DNA from: Zoroaster sp. YZ-2022
Lineage: Eukaryota; Echinodermata; Asteroidea; Forcipulatida; Zoroasteridae
Assembly: GCA_029582265.1 (NCBI GenBank)
Contig: CM055819.1
Coordinates: 36,029,288 to 36,093,287 of the forward strand
Length of the DNA: 64,000 nucleotides
Direction of reading: 5' to 3'
Shown: piece by piece, positions 36,940 through 49,500 of the stretch
How the letters are laid out: the number at the start of each line of letters is the position of its first letter
Position numbering within the stretch: the first letter of the stretch is position 1
Notes under the pieces: generated by a model
Seen by the model: the letters and a program-made list of their open reading frames with translations, nothing else
The model's database searches: none
Told to the model about the DNA's origin: nothing
Program-made: the position numbers and the translations under genes

Positions 36940-37172
36940 ATAATAATAATAATAATGTGTGGACTTATATAGCGCACGTATCCACCAACTAAGTGGTGCT
37001 CAAGGCGCATTCTTTTTTACGTGCGTTACACAACACACACGGGACCTACGGCTTTACGTCCCATCCGAAGGACGAAGCAATTACGGTTAAGTACCTTGCT
37101 CAAGGACACAAGTGTCACGACCGGGGCTCGAACCCACACCCTGCTGCTGGCAACACCAGAACTTGAGTTCGG
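36940..37172 (-). mobile_element. tRNA-derived SINE, subtype A
   Basis: The head contains gggttcgagccccggtcgtg (box B-like), and the body has ccttcggatgggacgtaaag. It ends in the GCGCTATATAA tail and (ATT)n. The 5' end is broken near 37172. Confidence 0.85.
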
Positions 37173-37377
37173 TGACGCAGTCTTCGGTGATTCCGAAATT
37201 GACTGTCACTTTTGCAATTAACCAATATGAATTAACAAGGACACTTATGATAACTGTACTGTTTCAGTCAGCATCTTGTGATATATGTACATGTATGTTG
37301 CAAAAAGATATAAGTTAGATTAGTTTCCGAATATGTGTAGGCCAATTCCACACAAAGGTTCCACCAGAGTGGAGTGA

Positions 37378-37455
37378 ACAGAGAAAAGTTAACTGCAGCA
37401 GGACTTGAACCTGCAACCTCCGGTCTTACTGCAATGGTGCTCTGTCAACTGAGAT
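37378..37455 (-). mobile_element. tRNA-like SINE head
   Basis: The minus strand carries atctcagttgacagagcacc (box A-like) and ggttgcaggttcaagtcctg (box B-like), spaced as in a tRNA. Confidence 0.6.
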
Positions 37456-38067
37456 ACGGGTAGAAATATCGTATTAATAGTGTAACACTTAAAAAAGGAG
37501 CGTTACCAGATGAAGAAAACACACGCAGAGATGCCAACATACACGATTTGGGCGTAGCAAATACGATTTTGAGCCGTGAATACGACTCTACGATAATACT
37601 TCATTGAAATACGCTAAACAAGCCGCCCCAGTATAATTGTATATAGTTACAATACAAGCAAACAATGAATGAACTATTAAGGTGGAAATAAAAATAATGA
37701 AAAATGATTTTAAAATGAAAAAAACAAAACAACCTTTTAAATATAAACCGCAGTGGTGGTAAAAAGTGACGATAGCGGGATTAGCGGCGAATTCACACGA
37801 TTATGTACGTATCACACACTAGCGCGCTGGATGGATTCGACTGCCTACCTACCACATGTACCCTGCCTATACATCTGTACATTATTTGCAAGATCGTACC
37901 CATTGATCTCTATTACATAATGGGGAATAATGAGCATACCCGTGGGGAATGAGGTTGTCGGTGAGGTAGCTTGTGTGTACACGTGTATATGCGCGCATAA
38001 TTGTGCTCGTGCACGTGCACGTGCATTACCTTTTAATTTCTCGAAGCTTCAGTGCAGTGTCATGCAG

Positions 38068-38160
38068 GCACTGCTTACTGCGGAATTCTGCGCTTACGGC
38101 GCACAGAATCACACGCTTTTTATGGCGCCGTAAGCGCAGAATTCTGTCAGTAAGCAGCGC
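38068..38160. repeat. Inverted repeat (hairpin)
   Basis: gaattctgcgcttacggcgc is mirrored by gcgccgtaagcgcagaattc with a 22-bp spacer, and the outer part (actgcttactg / cagtaagcag) also pairs. No transcription context is visible. Confidence 0.85.
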
Positions 38161-38486
38161 CATGAGGTGGGCCCAGGTGAGCTAGGGCTAGGCAAGCTAA
38201 GGCTATCAATGTGTTGTTGCCTTCGAGACCCCAAGAAGAGAACAGTTAATATTATAATCAAAATTTCTAACGTGACTGATGCATGGATTACTAATTCGGA
38301 AGATCATTATTGTGAGCTTTTTAAGATAAAGATACGTCTAGCATTGTTATAATTTCATAATTTTTTCATTGAGTATTTTCCTCCAATTTACTCTGCCCCC
38401 AGTCCACTACCGCCAGCGGGGTTCACACCGAGTGGCGGTTGACATTGCCCAAAAATCCGGGACATGCATTTTTTCCCCCTTTTTTT

Positions 38487-38986
38487 NNNNNNNNNNNNNN
38501 NNNNNNNNNNNNNNNNNNNNNNNNNNNNNNNNNNNNNNNNNNNNNNNNNNNNNNNNNNNNNNNNNNNNNNNNNNNNNNNNNNNNNNNNNNNNNNNNNNNN
38601 NNNNNNNNNNNNNNNNNNNNNNNNNNNNNNNNNNNNNNNNNNNNNNNNNNNNNNNNNNNNNNNNNNNNNNNNNNNNNNNNNNNNNNNNNNNNNNNNNNNN
38701 NNNNNNNNNNNNNNNNNNNNNNNNNNNNNNNNNNNNNNNNNNNNNNNNNNNNNNNNNNNNNNNNNNNNNNNNNNNNNNNNNNNNNNNNNNNNNNNNNNNN
38801 NNNNNNNNNNNNNNNNNNNNNNNNNNNNNNNNNNNNNNNNNNNNNNNNNNNNNNNNNNNNNNNNNNNNNNNNNNNNNNNNNNNNNNNNNNNNNNNNNNNN
38901 NNNNNNNNNNNNNNNNNNNNNNNNNNNNNNNNNNNNNNNNNNNNNNNNNNNNNNNNNNNNNNNNNNNNNNNNNNNNNNNNNNNNNN
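38487..38986. other. Assembly gap (500 N)
   Basis: Exactly 500 N. It is the most likely site of the missing last exon of HAP40. Confidence 0.99.
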
Positions 38987-39639
38987 AACAGAAACTTGTT
39001 TCTGACGTCATATTCTTGACCAGAAACAAGACGGTATAGCTATAGCGAAAACGTGAACGTAACCAGAAAATTGTTTTCAGTTTGCGACGTGTTCAATCAT
39101 ATACGGTGTAATTCAAATTTTGGCAAAATTTGGCAAAATTAGAACTTACTCGTGAGTGCTAGTAATAAACTTGAAAGATATACAGGTACACTAACAATCA
39201 TTCCATCATGTTTTAACAAATAATTAACAAAACTTTCATTACTTTTTACAATCCGCCATCTTGAAACCAAGCGTAACTGATCACAAACTTTGGTTCACGT
39301 TTGGTCAGAACAATGACATCATTGCAGCACAACCGAACTCGCGAAAACGCTTAACCAATGACCGAAGCCCAAACATGTTTTTGGTTGGGGTCGCGAAAAT
39401 GCACCCCCGTTGTGGTTTGATCAAATCAAGCTTTCAAATACGATGGAAAGATTGGATAACCTGTATCTCTCCTGACATTTTATATGCAATAATGAGTAGC
39501 CTCCAAAGAACCCGACTGTTTAATGTCATAAAATCTACAAATTATGAAATGAAAATTTCAAATGGTGACTAGATATTTATGCTCATCAAAAGCCAATCAA
39601 ATTGATTCGGCCAAAATAGACCCCAATTTGAGTTACGCA

Positions 39640-40440
39640 GGCTATGAAGACAATTCTTATTTCACTTTATCGCTCAATTAGCAGACCCATACTTGAGTAT
39701 GCAGCCCCCGTCTGGTGCCCTGTCCTCACTACCCAGCAAGAAACGCTTGAGAAGGTACAAAGACGTTTCACCCGTTTTTGTTTAGGCCTGCCGAGAAAGG
39801 CTTTAATTAATTCCAATAGTGAAATTGTGTATTCTGACAGGTGTGTCAAGTTGGGTCTTCCCTTTTTAAACAATAGAATTCATTTCCTTTCAATTGTGTT
39901 TGCTATTAAATGTTTATATAATAAATTTGACATTCCTATTGATCTAATCCATGTTAATCGTAGACACACTGAAGTTATTAAGTTTACTCATCAAATGGCA
40001 AGGTCCAATGCTGCTCATCATTCTCTTTTTTATAGATTCCCAAGATTATGGGAGGTGCTACCAGCAAATGTTAAAGAAACAGTTATTTATAGTTTATCTT
40101 TATTTGTTAATTCACTTAGAAAACATTTATTAGTCCCTGGCATAGGAGATGTCATAACGCAAACTGTGTAGTATTAAGTTTATATATTTTTATTTTGATA
40201 TTATTTTTATATCTCAAAAGTGTGCCTAAAGCCATTTATCATTCTTTGTGTGATTCAATATTTTGTTTACTTCCTAAGTGGTAGCATCAGGAGATCAACT
40301 CGACAGTAATTTAGTTTACTTTTTTGTAATCCTACAGGGGTGCTACCTTTGTTTCTCTTTCTGTTAATTTAATGTAAATTTGTGTTTATTTGTTTTTTCT
40401 ACCTGTGAAATCAATAAATGAAATGAAATGAAATGAAATG
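39640..40440 (+). mobile_element. 5'-truncated non-LTR retrotransposon (LINE) 3' end
   Basis: The ORF 39644-40171 encodes the C-terminal end of a non-LTR reverse transcriptase protein: SISRPILEYAAPVW, LEKVQRRFTRFCLGLPRKA, then LFYRFPRLWEVLPANV. This is the tail found in L2/CR1/Jockey-like elements, after the catalytic palm motif, which is missing. A 270-bp 3' UTR follows, with a possible short stem (gtagca ... tgctac near 40282-40347). It ends in AATAAATGAAATG repeated as a simple tail at 40412-40440. That tail and the missing 5' part are the normal signature of a truncated insertion. It lies in the intron after HAP40 exon 9, antisense to the gene. Confidence 0.82.
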
Positions 40441-40510
40441 CATCAATGTTAACCTCTTGCCCCTTGAAGGTTTTACAGCCGAAATGAATACAGCACAGAG
40501 ATATAATTAC

Positions 40511-43500
40511 CTGGGCTAATGTCTTCTGTTGTCTCCCATGCGTAGCGCTCCAATGTCTGAGCATGCTCAGGTCGAATACGCTGCGGCGTGGGCTACAAAA
40601 GGAACCAAGAGGGTTTAATAATAAAAAAAAGTTTATCAGTAATGCAATGACTCAATTCGTCCTTGACCGTTTATAAATAAGCAATATGTATTATCAGTTT
40701 CAAAGAAAGACAATAAAGTGGAGAAATTTTTGGTGAAAGTTTAGGTTTAATTAAAAACAAATTTGTAATATTTGTAGCTTTGCACGGTGAAAAGTATTAG
40801 ACTGTTAGCGGTGATACCATGTGAAATTCTCAATTGAGTAGTAATTAGTTCTGAAAAGAACTGGAGGTACAACTCGATGTTTCGATCAGTATGCTCTGAT
40901 CGTCTTCAGGAGAAACCGATTTATTTACATTGAATAAATGAATATTGGGCCTTGAATTAAAGTCATTTTCAGGCAATGAGTGGAGTTGAGTTGAGTTGAC
41001 AACCCAAGGTCAGCTTAAATCGAATCTTCTCATATCAGGTCAATTCAAGTCATATCATTTCTTGGCTTTATTTAACAATTGAATGGATTATATCAAGGAT
41101 TGAGTTTAGTCACCAAAAATTGTGATTCGGGTCACTGAGTCATTGACTCAAGTCATTACAACTCTAAAACTTTCAAGAAAGGAAATTATAATTTTTGTTT
41201 TCAAATGGACTCATGTGAATGAATGTTTACCTGTAATAGCATGAGAAGCAAGACCCTCGACACCTGACAGTTAGCCAAGACATCTGAAAATGCCCCGATG
41301 GGTCGACCCCCCTGGCCGCTTGATCCCCTCTCCTGGGCTAGGTATTCCATCTCGGTCAGAACACCGAGGGCGCCATCATAGTCACCTGAAATCATCACAT
41401 ATGTAAACAGTGACAGGATAGATAAACTGAACCTATGATTCTGATGAGACAACCTGGATTCAAATTCATTGCAATCTCATTTGAGGAAAACCGTAAAATT
41501 ACAGACCAGCTAGGTCTGGAAATTTTTTTTTTTTCATTCAAATCTATGGTAAATGAGAGACAGGAGATGGGAGACGTAAACTGCATAGTTAACCTTTTTT
41601 TATTACAGAGATGCCAACCCATTGCACAACATTGTTAGGGAGGTGAAATACTTTTATCAGTATTACTACCTTGTCAGGGAGGCTGTGTTAGGCCCAAAAC
41701 AAAGTCTCCTGTTTCTAGTCTTCGCATGCATCGCCTCAGACGCCACACGTCAGCAAAAGTGCTGGATCGCTTGGAATTCTGCCGTGCTGTGTTTTAAACG
41801 ACTTTTTCACATAGGGTGTGAACGTTTGCCCGATTTGTGCGGCCTCTCTTAGCCACCACACCAAGATTACCCCCTAAACAAAAAATTTTTGAAGCCGACC
41901 GATGACCAGAAACTGGAGACTTTTTTTGGGCCGTAAATAGAAAACATGTGTTTTTTGTTCTTACCTGTAAACATACAGTATGAGTAGAAACAAGACATTT
42001 ACAATTTTTCAGCTTTATTTAATTGTCTTCAAAACACTTGTTTCAGTAAGATACAACCAGATTATTATGAATCAATACCATTATTGGTGAAAAGGGGAGA
42101 CACCGTAAGTTTTTATTGTTTGCCGTAAGTTGCTAGTAATAATTGTGAGGCTTACGGTGAAATTAGGAGGGTTATTACTGAACCAATTCTTGGAGAATCA
42201 AAATTCAGGTTGGGCCTTGATTACTAGTAGATCAGGAGGCTTGGAAAATCACCTATTAATTACTTTTTGAACATTCACACCTTACCCAAACGTTAAGCAA
42301 GTTTTTATGTCACAACATCACACAAGTTGAAGGTGCTCAACTATCTGGATCATTCGGGTGAATAACAGCTTTTGACGTCAAAATTTAATTTGTATGAATG
42401 TATGAAACGGCATTTCCCAACAGATAAATTATTACTCACCTGTTTCAATCTTACAGGATGCAACCTGACCCAATGAATGCAGACAATCTAGAGGGCTCTG
42501 TAGACAATTATATAACAAAAAAAGAAGTAAAACAGGGCATGGAATCAGAGTGCTAGTTTTAGATTAACTCAGTGACTAAAAATAACACCCCACATGATAA
42601 GGTCATATTACCATTGCTGCTGCATAAATGAGCAGTAACTTTTAGTCACTGTGTTCATCTTAAACTAAGGACACCAATTCAATGCCCTGTTAAAAGTCTG
42701 CTCTGATCGTGACAATACTGCCCCTTTAACTTACAAAGGCAGGTTATTGATTAAAACATTCAGATTTGTAAAACAAGCACCGCCCTCCTATGCCCCCCCC
42801 CCCCAACCCCCACCTGAATAAAGATATTGACCAAATAGGGCTAGATGGTTCAGTGCCCGCATGTTAACCTGGAGGACCAAGGTTCAAATCCTACTGTAAT
42901 AAATGTATTCTTTCTTCACTCCCAGCAATAATATTTCATACTTGAAACCATTCAGTGTTTTGATTCAGTATGTAGCACAGACGAATTAACCCTCCTACTA
43001 TAGGTGCACTTTAGTGGGAAGTAACTATAGAGGTCAAAACCAGTCAACTGCCTGTTTTGACTGTTGACCCAAATGTGCACACAGGGGCATTTTGGACTGT
43101 TTTTTACTGTCATTTTGACCACCCTGAACAATACCAGACAATGCTTTTACCAGTCAAAAACAGTTGGCTCATTTTGACCTGTAAATGTACTTACTACACG
43201 TAAGGTTTGACTGTGATCAACTTTTAAGTGTACTGGATATAAGTATATCAACATTTTCACTGATTTTGACCCTTGTAGTAGCAGGAGGGTTAATATCCCT
43301 TGCATTAACCCTAACCATGCTCAGTGCAACAAGATGAAACAAAAGTAAAAAGTTGTTGCATCTCGTTGCCCTCAGCAGAGAACAAAAGAACCATTGTTCT
43401 AGCTGGTGGATGTTGTTGCATTGAGAAGCCTGCACACTTTTCTGTTGTTGCATTCAGCAGGGTGCCTGTGAAACGCCTGTAGGGGGTTAGGGATAAAGGA

Positions 43501-46500
43501 CAATATTTACCTGATATTGTAAATCTGCTGCTCGCTGATAATGCCCCATCGCTTCTGATGGCTTCTCCAGTTTCTGCAAACCATTATTACCAGATTAAAC
43601 ACATTGTATAAACAAGTCAAAAATCCTCATGATCATGATCTATCAATCTACCACATGAATAATTTTATAACGGCAAACAATGTCTTCACTGATTGTAGCA
43701 ATTTATCGAATTAAAAAGGGAAATCGCGGCAAAATTTATAGTAATCAAACAAATAAGACATATTTGCAATATATCTTCATCATTGCTAACAACCCCAAGT
43801 CCATCCAAATCCACCCCCTAGTTTTGCTTGATTTTGGTGAATTCAGTACAGTACATGTATAGCCCAGCAAATAGAGCATGATGCCATGGTCGAGCGGTTT
43901 AGTGCATCGGCTTTATGTTCTGATGGCCGAGTCATCAGAATGTGGGTTTGAATCCTAGCTGCGACCGTGATGTTTGTGTCCTTGAGCAAGACACTTTACC
44001 ATAATTGCTTCTCTCCACCCAGGGGTAAATGGGTACCTGTGAGGGCAGAGTTGGTCGTTGTGTTTGATTAGCCCTATATGCGCTGTAATGGCAGCAATTG
44101 AGCTGTATACTCCCAGGGAGCTGATATGGTTTCAGGAATGATTTGAGCCTGATGAGCATTGCCTTGATCTAGTTGCTAGGATATGTGTGCTTTATAAGAA
44201 TTGATTATTATTATTATTATGTGTACCAAATCCATCAAACTCTACCGGCTGCTTTTGTTGGATTCAGGACTGTGTATAGCCAAGCCATGGATGCTTTGCA
44301 TTTGCTACTGTACCAATTCCATCAAACTCCACTGGCTGATTTTGTTGGATTCAGGACTGTGTATAGCCAAGCCATGAATGCTTTGCATTTGCTACTGTAC
44401 CAATTCCATCAAACTCCACTGGCTGCTTTTGTTGGATTCAGGACTGTGTATAGCCAAGCCATGAATGCTTTGCATTTGCTACTGTACCAATTCCATCAAA
44501 CTCCACTGGCTGCTTTTGTTGGATTCAGGACTGTGTATAGCCAAGCCATGAATGCTTTGCATTTTGCCACTGTACCAATTCCATCCAAGTCCAACAACTG
44601 GGTGAGTTTCTAGATTAAAATGCCTAGAGGGTTAGGGTAACAGATGACAATCATAACTGTGCATCCATGCACATATGCAAACATTTCACCGGAAACCAAA
44701 GAGATATAACCCACACTCACTCTCAACGAGTCTGCAAGCTGAAGAGACAATGTTGCTGCCAGGGCTGGTTGTTTAAGCTCTATGTACACCTGTGATGTGA
44801 ACAATAACCACTGCTAGTTTCATCATATAACGCTGTCATAAGGTCATAAGGCTCTAAGACCTTCTTCCGGGCACACAAAGTACAACTTTTTGTCCCAGCA
44901 GAAGGTCGTAAGCAATAAAATGGCTCCTTTGAAAAAAGTAGGGCATAACTGTTATATATTTGTTGCTAGAATTACTCTCAAGACATGTTTTCCCATTCCC
45001 ATGTGGAATTTAACTTTTCTACAATGACTTATACATGGCAGAAAAACGACCAAACTTTTACACTCAATTTTCAAACACAATTTTACACATTAATTGCTTA
45101 CGATCTTTTGCCGGTCACACTTTCATTACGTACTCCTTCCGGGCACACAACGATAAACTCACATTGTTAATGAAAGGCACTGAGCAGCCATCTTGGTTTT
45201 TAATACGCACGTGTCTATGAGAACCCAAATGATGCTCATGTCCCCAAACAGTCTGGTGCCGTTCCTTCTGTAATTTTTTAAAGGCGATTTTTGATTGGGC
45301 ATCAATCACATTTGCGAAGTGTGCACCCGGGTCTGACCTCCCCCCCCCCCCAAAAAAAAAATCTTCTAACAAACCAGTCATGATTTATGTGGATAGACTA
45401 ACTTAATTTAATGACAAAATGCTTGTTCAACATTCCATATTTTCATCCTGCCGATTTTGAGACAAAGAAACCGATATGAATATTCTTCCATTACCCTGAT
45501 CGCATGATTGTAGCAGTTGATCCCCGCTGTCAAGTTCTCTTCAAAGCCCGGACATGACAGGGCGTGGTCCACCTCCTCGGCGTGCATGAAATGATGAGTA
45601 GCACCAATAAGTGCCTCTGCCTCTGCTGGCATATTGGATAAGGTGTGTTCACATCTGAGAAATCAAAGAAGGCGTGTTGAGTAATCAGACTTGTAGTACT
45701 CATCCTCATAGTAAATGTACTCGAGTATAATTTTTCTGCACTTATACTAAAAAAAGAGAGTACCTCTAGAACAACTACGGAATTTGAGTCCTCATTACTC
45801 ATACTCGAGTACATATAAATCTGTACTCGTACTCTTGAAAAGTACTGGAATACAAGTATATGTATGTTGATATGTTGTGTATAAATCTGTACTCGTACTC
45901 GTGAAAAGTACTGGAATACAAGTATGTCGATATGTTGTGTATAAATCTGTACTCGTACTCGTGAAAAGTACTGGAATACAAGTATGTCGATATGTTGTGT
46001 ATAAATCTGTACTCGTACTCGTGAAAAGTACTGGAATACAAGTATGTCGATATGTTGTGTATAAATCTGTACTCATACTCGTAGAAAAGTACTCAAATAC
46101 AAGTATGTTGAGCAGTGGCATAAATCCGTGACAATATTGTCCCTTTTAAGAAAGGATGTTTTTATAAGTGGCATAAATTTCAGGGAACAGTACAGTGCAG
46201 CCCTCCTCCCCCAACCAACACTCTGAATTTTGGTTGAGGTTTTTGTTTCGTTTTCCTTTTTTATAAATTTTTCTTTTATTAAATACAAATAATCAGGATT
46301 TTTTGCAAAACATATAACAGTGGTCAAAATTTGTTTGACAACTCATTAGTATACTGACGGGTCTCAATCGGGGTACAAGTGTCATCAGAGCATCTCCCAA
46401 TGGGGATAGTATTTATGAACAACCTTGACAACTCATTGGTATACTCACGGGTCTCAATCGGGATACAAGTGTCATCAGAGCATCTCCCAATGGGGATAGT

Positions 46501-49500
46501 ATTTATGAACAACCTTGACAACTCATTGGTATACTCATGGGTCTCAATCGGGGTACAAGTGTCATCAGAGTATCTCCCAATGGGGAGAGTATTTATAAAC
46601 AACCTTGGCAACTCTTTGGTATACTCATGGGTCTCAATCGGGGTACAAGTGTCATCAGGGTATCTCCCAATGGGGAGAGTATTTATAAACAACCTTGACA
46701 ACTCTTTGGTATACTCATGGGTCTCAATCGGGGTACAAGTGTCATCAGAGTATCTCCCAATGGGGATAGTATTTATGAACAACCTTGACAACTCTTTGGT
46801 ATACTCATGGGTCTCAATCGGGGTACAAGTGTCATCAGAGTATCTCCCAATGGGGATAGTATTTATGAACAACCTTGACAGCTAATTACAGTACAGTCTG
46901 ATTCTGCTGTGTATATTAGCCTTTTGTCAGTCAACAGGAACTAGTCTCTGCTCAAGCTGCTGATTATATATGAAATCAGCAACTGATATCTGTGCCTCGT
47001 TGCGATGACAATAAGGCACATTTTCATGGCAGGGTGGACAGCGCGTGCAAACATTATTATGGAAGCAAATGATGCTTGTGTAATGTGTGCATGTATGTGC
47101 AATTTTTTAGGTTATAAATCAAATCCAATGCAGCTGGGAGTGCATAATTGACATTATGTTATCAATGATCCGATCGATATGTTGATTTACCTGGCTTTGG
47201 CTAGACTGCATATGGCTGCGTAAGATGTACATTCTTGGTTCTCCAATGTCTTGGCAAGCGCACCTGATGAAACAATGGAACAATAAATCAAGACTTGAAA
47301 TCAAAACTTTGTTTTCTTAACAAATATAAATAATTTTGTTTGTATGGGCGTAAATCCAGGGGGGAGGGGGGATGGCGATTAAGTGTCGATAAAATTAAAA
47401 TGTATTCTTGAGATTCCTGGGGAAAACTCATAAATTGATTCCATCGGTCATGCCGACATTTTCAGCAATTAAACAAAAATAAAATAAAATTGAGTGAAAA
47501 AAATAATGTCCTGTGCCATTATTGACAGTCTGTACTGTAAACCGAGTAAAAAAACAATTATAACATTTAACCCTTGTATACATGCAGTCTCCAAAATGCT
47601 GCAAAAAAAGAACTGCTAAGTACACAATGCTTTTTGTGTGCATGCCTCAAAATATTGCATACTGTACACAAGAATGGTACATGGATACCCCAAAATGCCC
47701 CTGGGTATGGGACAAAAACCAAACTGTTCTGATCCTCACACAGTACGTGTATACCGCAATTTACTGCACTGGTTTATTTCAAGTTAGCCTTGCAATGAAA
47801 CAAAGCAGGTGGCTGCTTCAGTTTACCTCATCTCTCTGAAGAGCCTTGGGCTATGCCATTAATCATTAGATAAGAAAGTGCTACCACAATATGTCCCAGT
47901 TGTGACATTTTGAAGTATGGGTCCACTTTGTGAAGAACTACATGTACACTGATAATAGGAGGGTTAATCTTCAATTAAAAATTATAGCACACTTTTCTGT
48001 CCAATTCTGTTGGACATGATTTTTAACACTAGTCCTATGTGTATGCTCTATATACATACTATGTACAATGTACTTTAATAAAATAAACAACCAGCCTACA
48101 ATGAACATTGCATTTATATATGAAGGTTTTACCTCAAAGAAAACAACTGGAGCAAACATTTGCATATGTCAATAGTAATTTCGTACCATATCATTTAAAC
48201 ATCCGGTTTCGACTGGAAGGAGAGGTCAGATTGGGTCATGTCTGTGTACGAAATGTCACATAATTCAAGATCTGTAAGATGATGCAAAGATTGTGTAAAT
48301 ATCTTTTGTGGTTCATGAGATACGATTTTTGGAAATATTAAAATTGAATTTTAGTTTATTTCGATAACTGATGACATCACCACGACATCACAACTTTACC
48401 TGAAACTATATGTCATAACGTTATTCACAACTACGTATTATGATCTAAGGTTGTGTCAAGTTTGAAGGCTCTGTGAACTTTGAAACTATAGTTTTTTTGT
48501 TAGATAAGTCTCATCGAGGAGAAGAAAGAAAAAAAACAATTTCAAGAAGTGTTCGCGCTGTCGCACGAATACCTAAAAAAACAAATAACATTAACACTAG
48601 TCCTTCTATGAGTATGCTCTATATACATAATATGTACAATGTACTTTAATAAAATAAACAACCAGTCTACAATGAACATTGCATTTATATATGAAGGTTT
48701 TACCTCAAAGAAAACAATTGGAGCAAAAATTTGCTTAAGTGTTCATGCTGAAATAAGAACATTTCAGATAGAATATTTAAGGATAGCTTTTAGCAATACA
48801 CAAATTATGAACAGTTTAGAAATTACAACGCTAAGTACCTGCACGACCCAATTGATTTCTCAATAAAACATGTGCATAATGCTAAATGGCTTAAACCAAA
48901 TTACTGGCGATGCAGCTTTCCATCACCAGTGACCAATCAAAACCTTCCGCATACAATGGATACAGAGCCAATTTGTGTCCAGATACAACATGTACACATA
49001 CATGCATATGTACATAATGGATATTATCTCATGCATATTCATGATGCTCATTTTCTTAACTCCAGTCTGTGATAACTACAGAGAAGATGCTTTTTCAAAA
49101 CTGCCCAATCACACCCCTGATATATATTCATGATACTCATTATCTTGCAATGCATTAACCAATCATAACTACAGACTCCTTCATAATGAAGATACTATCC
49201 AATCACATGCAATTTAGCAATTTATGCAAATATGTATGACTAAAGGAGTATCAATAAGCTGATACATATACGTAGCTACCCCTCGTGGCAATTCAACGAC
49301 CAATCAATGACTTACAGAAATCAATGACTTACAGATTTCATCCTCTCCATGGAATGTAACAAATGCAGCCAGACCAAATAACTCCTTCGCTGGGCTCTGA
49401 AGGTGTTTTCATTGTGAGTTTGTGTGTATTACTGTATACCTACAAGTTGCTGACATACTGTGTGTACACTGGACATAGGAAATCAATTTCCAGATAGTAA

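Larger units (their letters stand above)
25685..37120. repeat. Large duplicated segment, copy B
   Basis: Second copy of 1-7123. Its arrays are about three times longer and full of single-base insertions and deletions, unlike copy A. Past 37120 the contig runs on into sequence not present in copy A, and left of 25685 it carries CYBC1 exons 1-2. Confidence 0.95.
37173..38486. other. Unique sequence right of CYBC1; no gene seen
   Basis: It contains the tRNA-like SINE head (37378-37455) and the hairpin (38068-38160). I looked here on the minus strand for the final HAP40 exon and did not find it. Confidence 0.5.

Noticed and set aside
37930..38352. Several 60-70-codon frames right of CYBC1
   Set aside because: Overlapping in several frames, no splice context, and no match to the expected last HAP40 exon.
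38369..39039. Frames of 188-216 codons
   Set aside because: They run through the second 500-N gap.
44173..44613. 146-codon frame
   Set aside because: SINE tail plus the third 87-bp array; it is the same repeat peptide as in the CYBC1 intron.
46324..46885. 182- and 168-codon frames on opposite strands
   Set aside because: 90-bp minisatellite in an intron; equal openness on both strands argues against coding.
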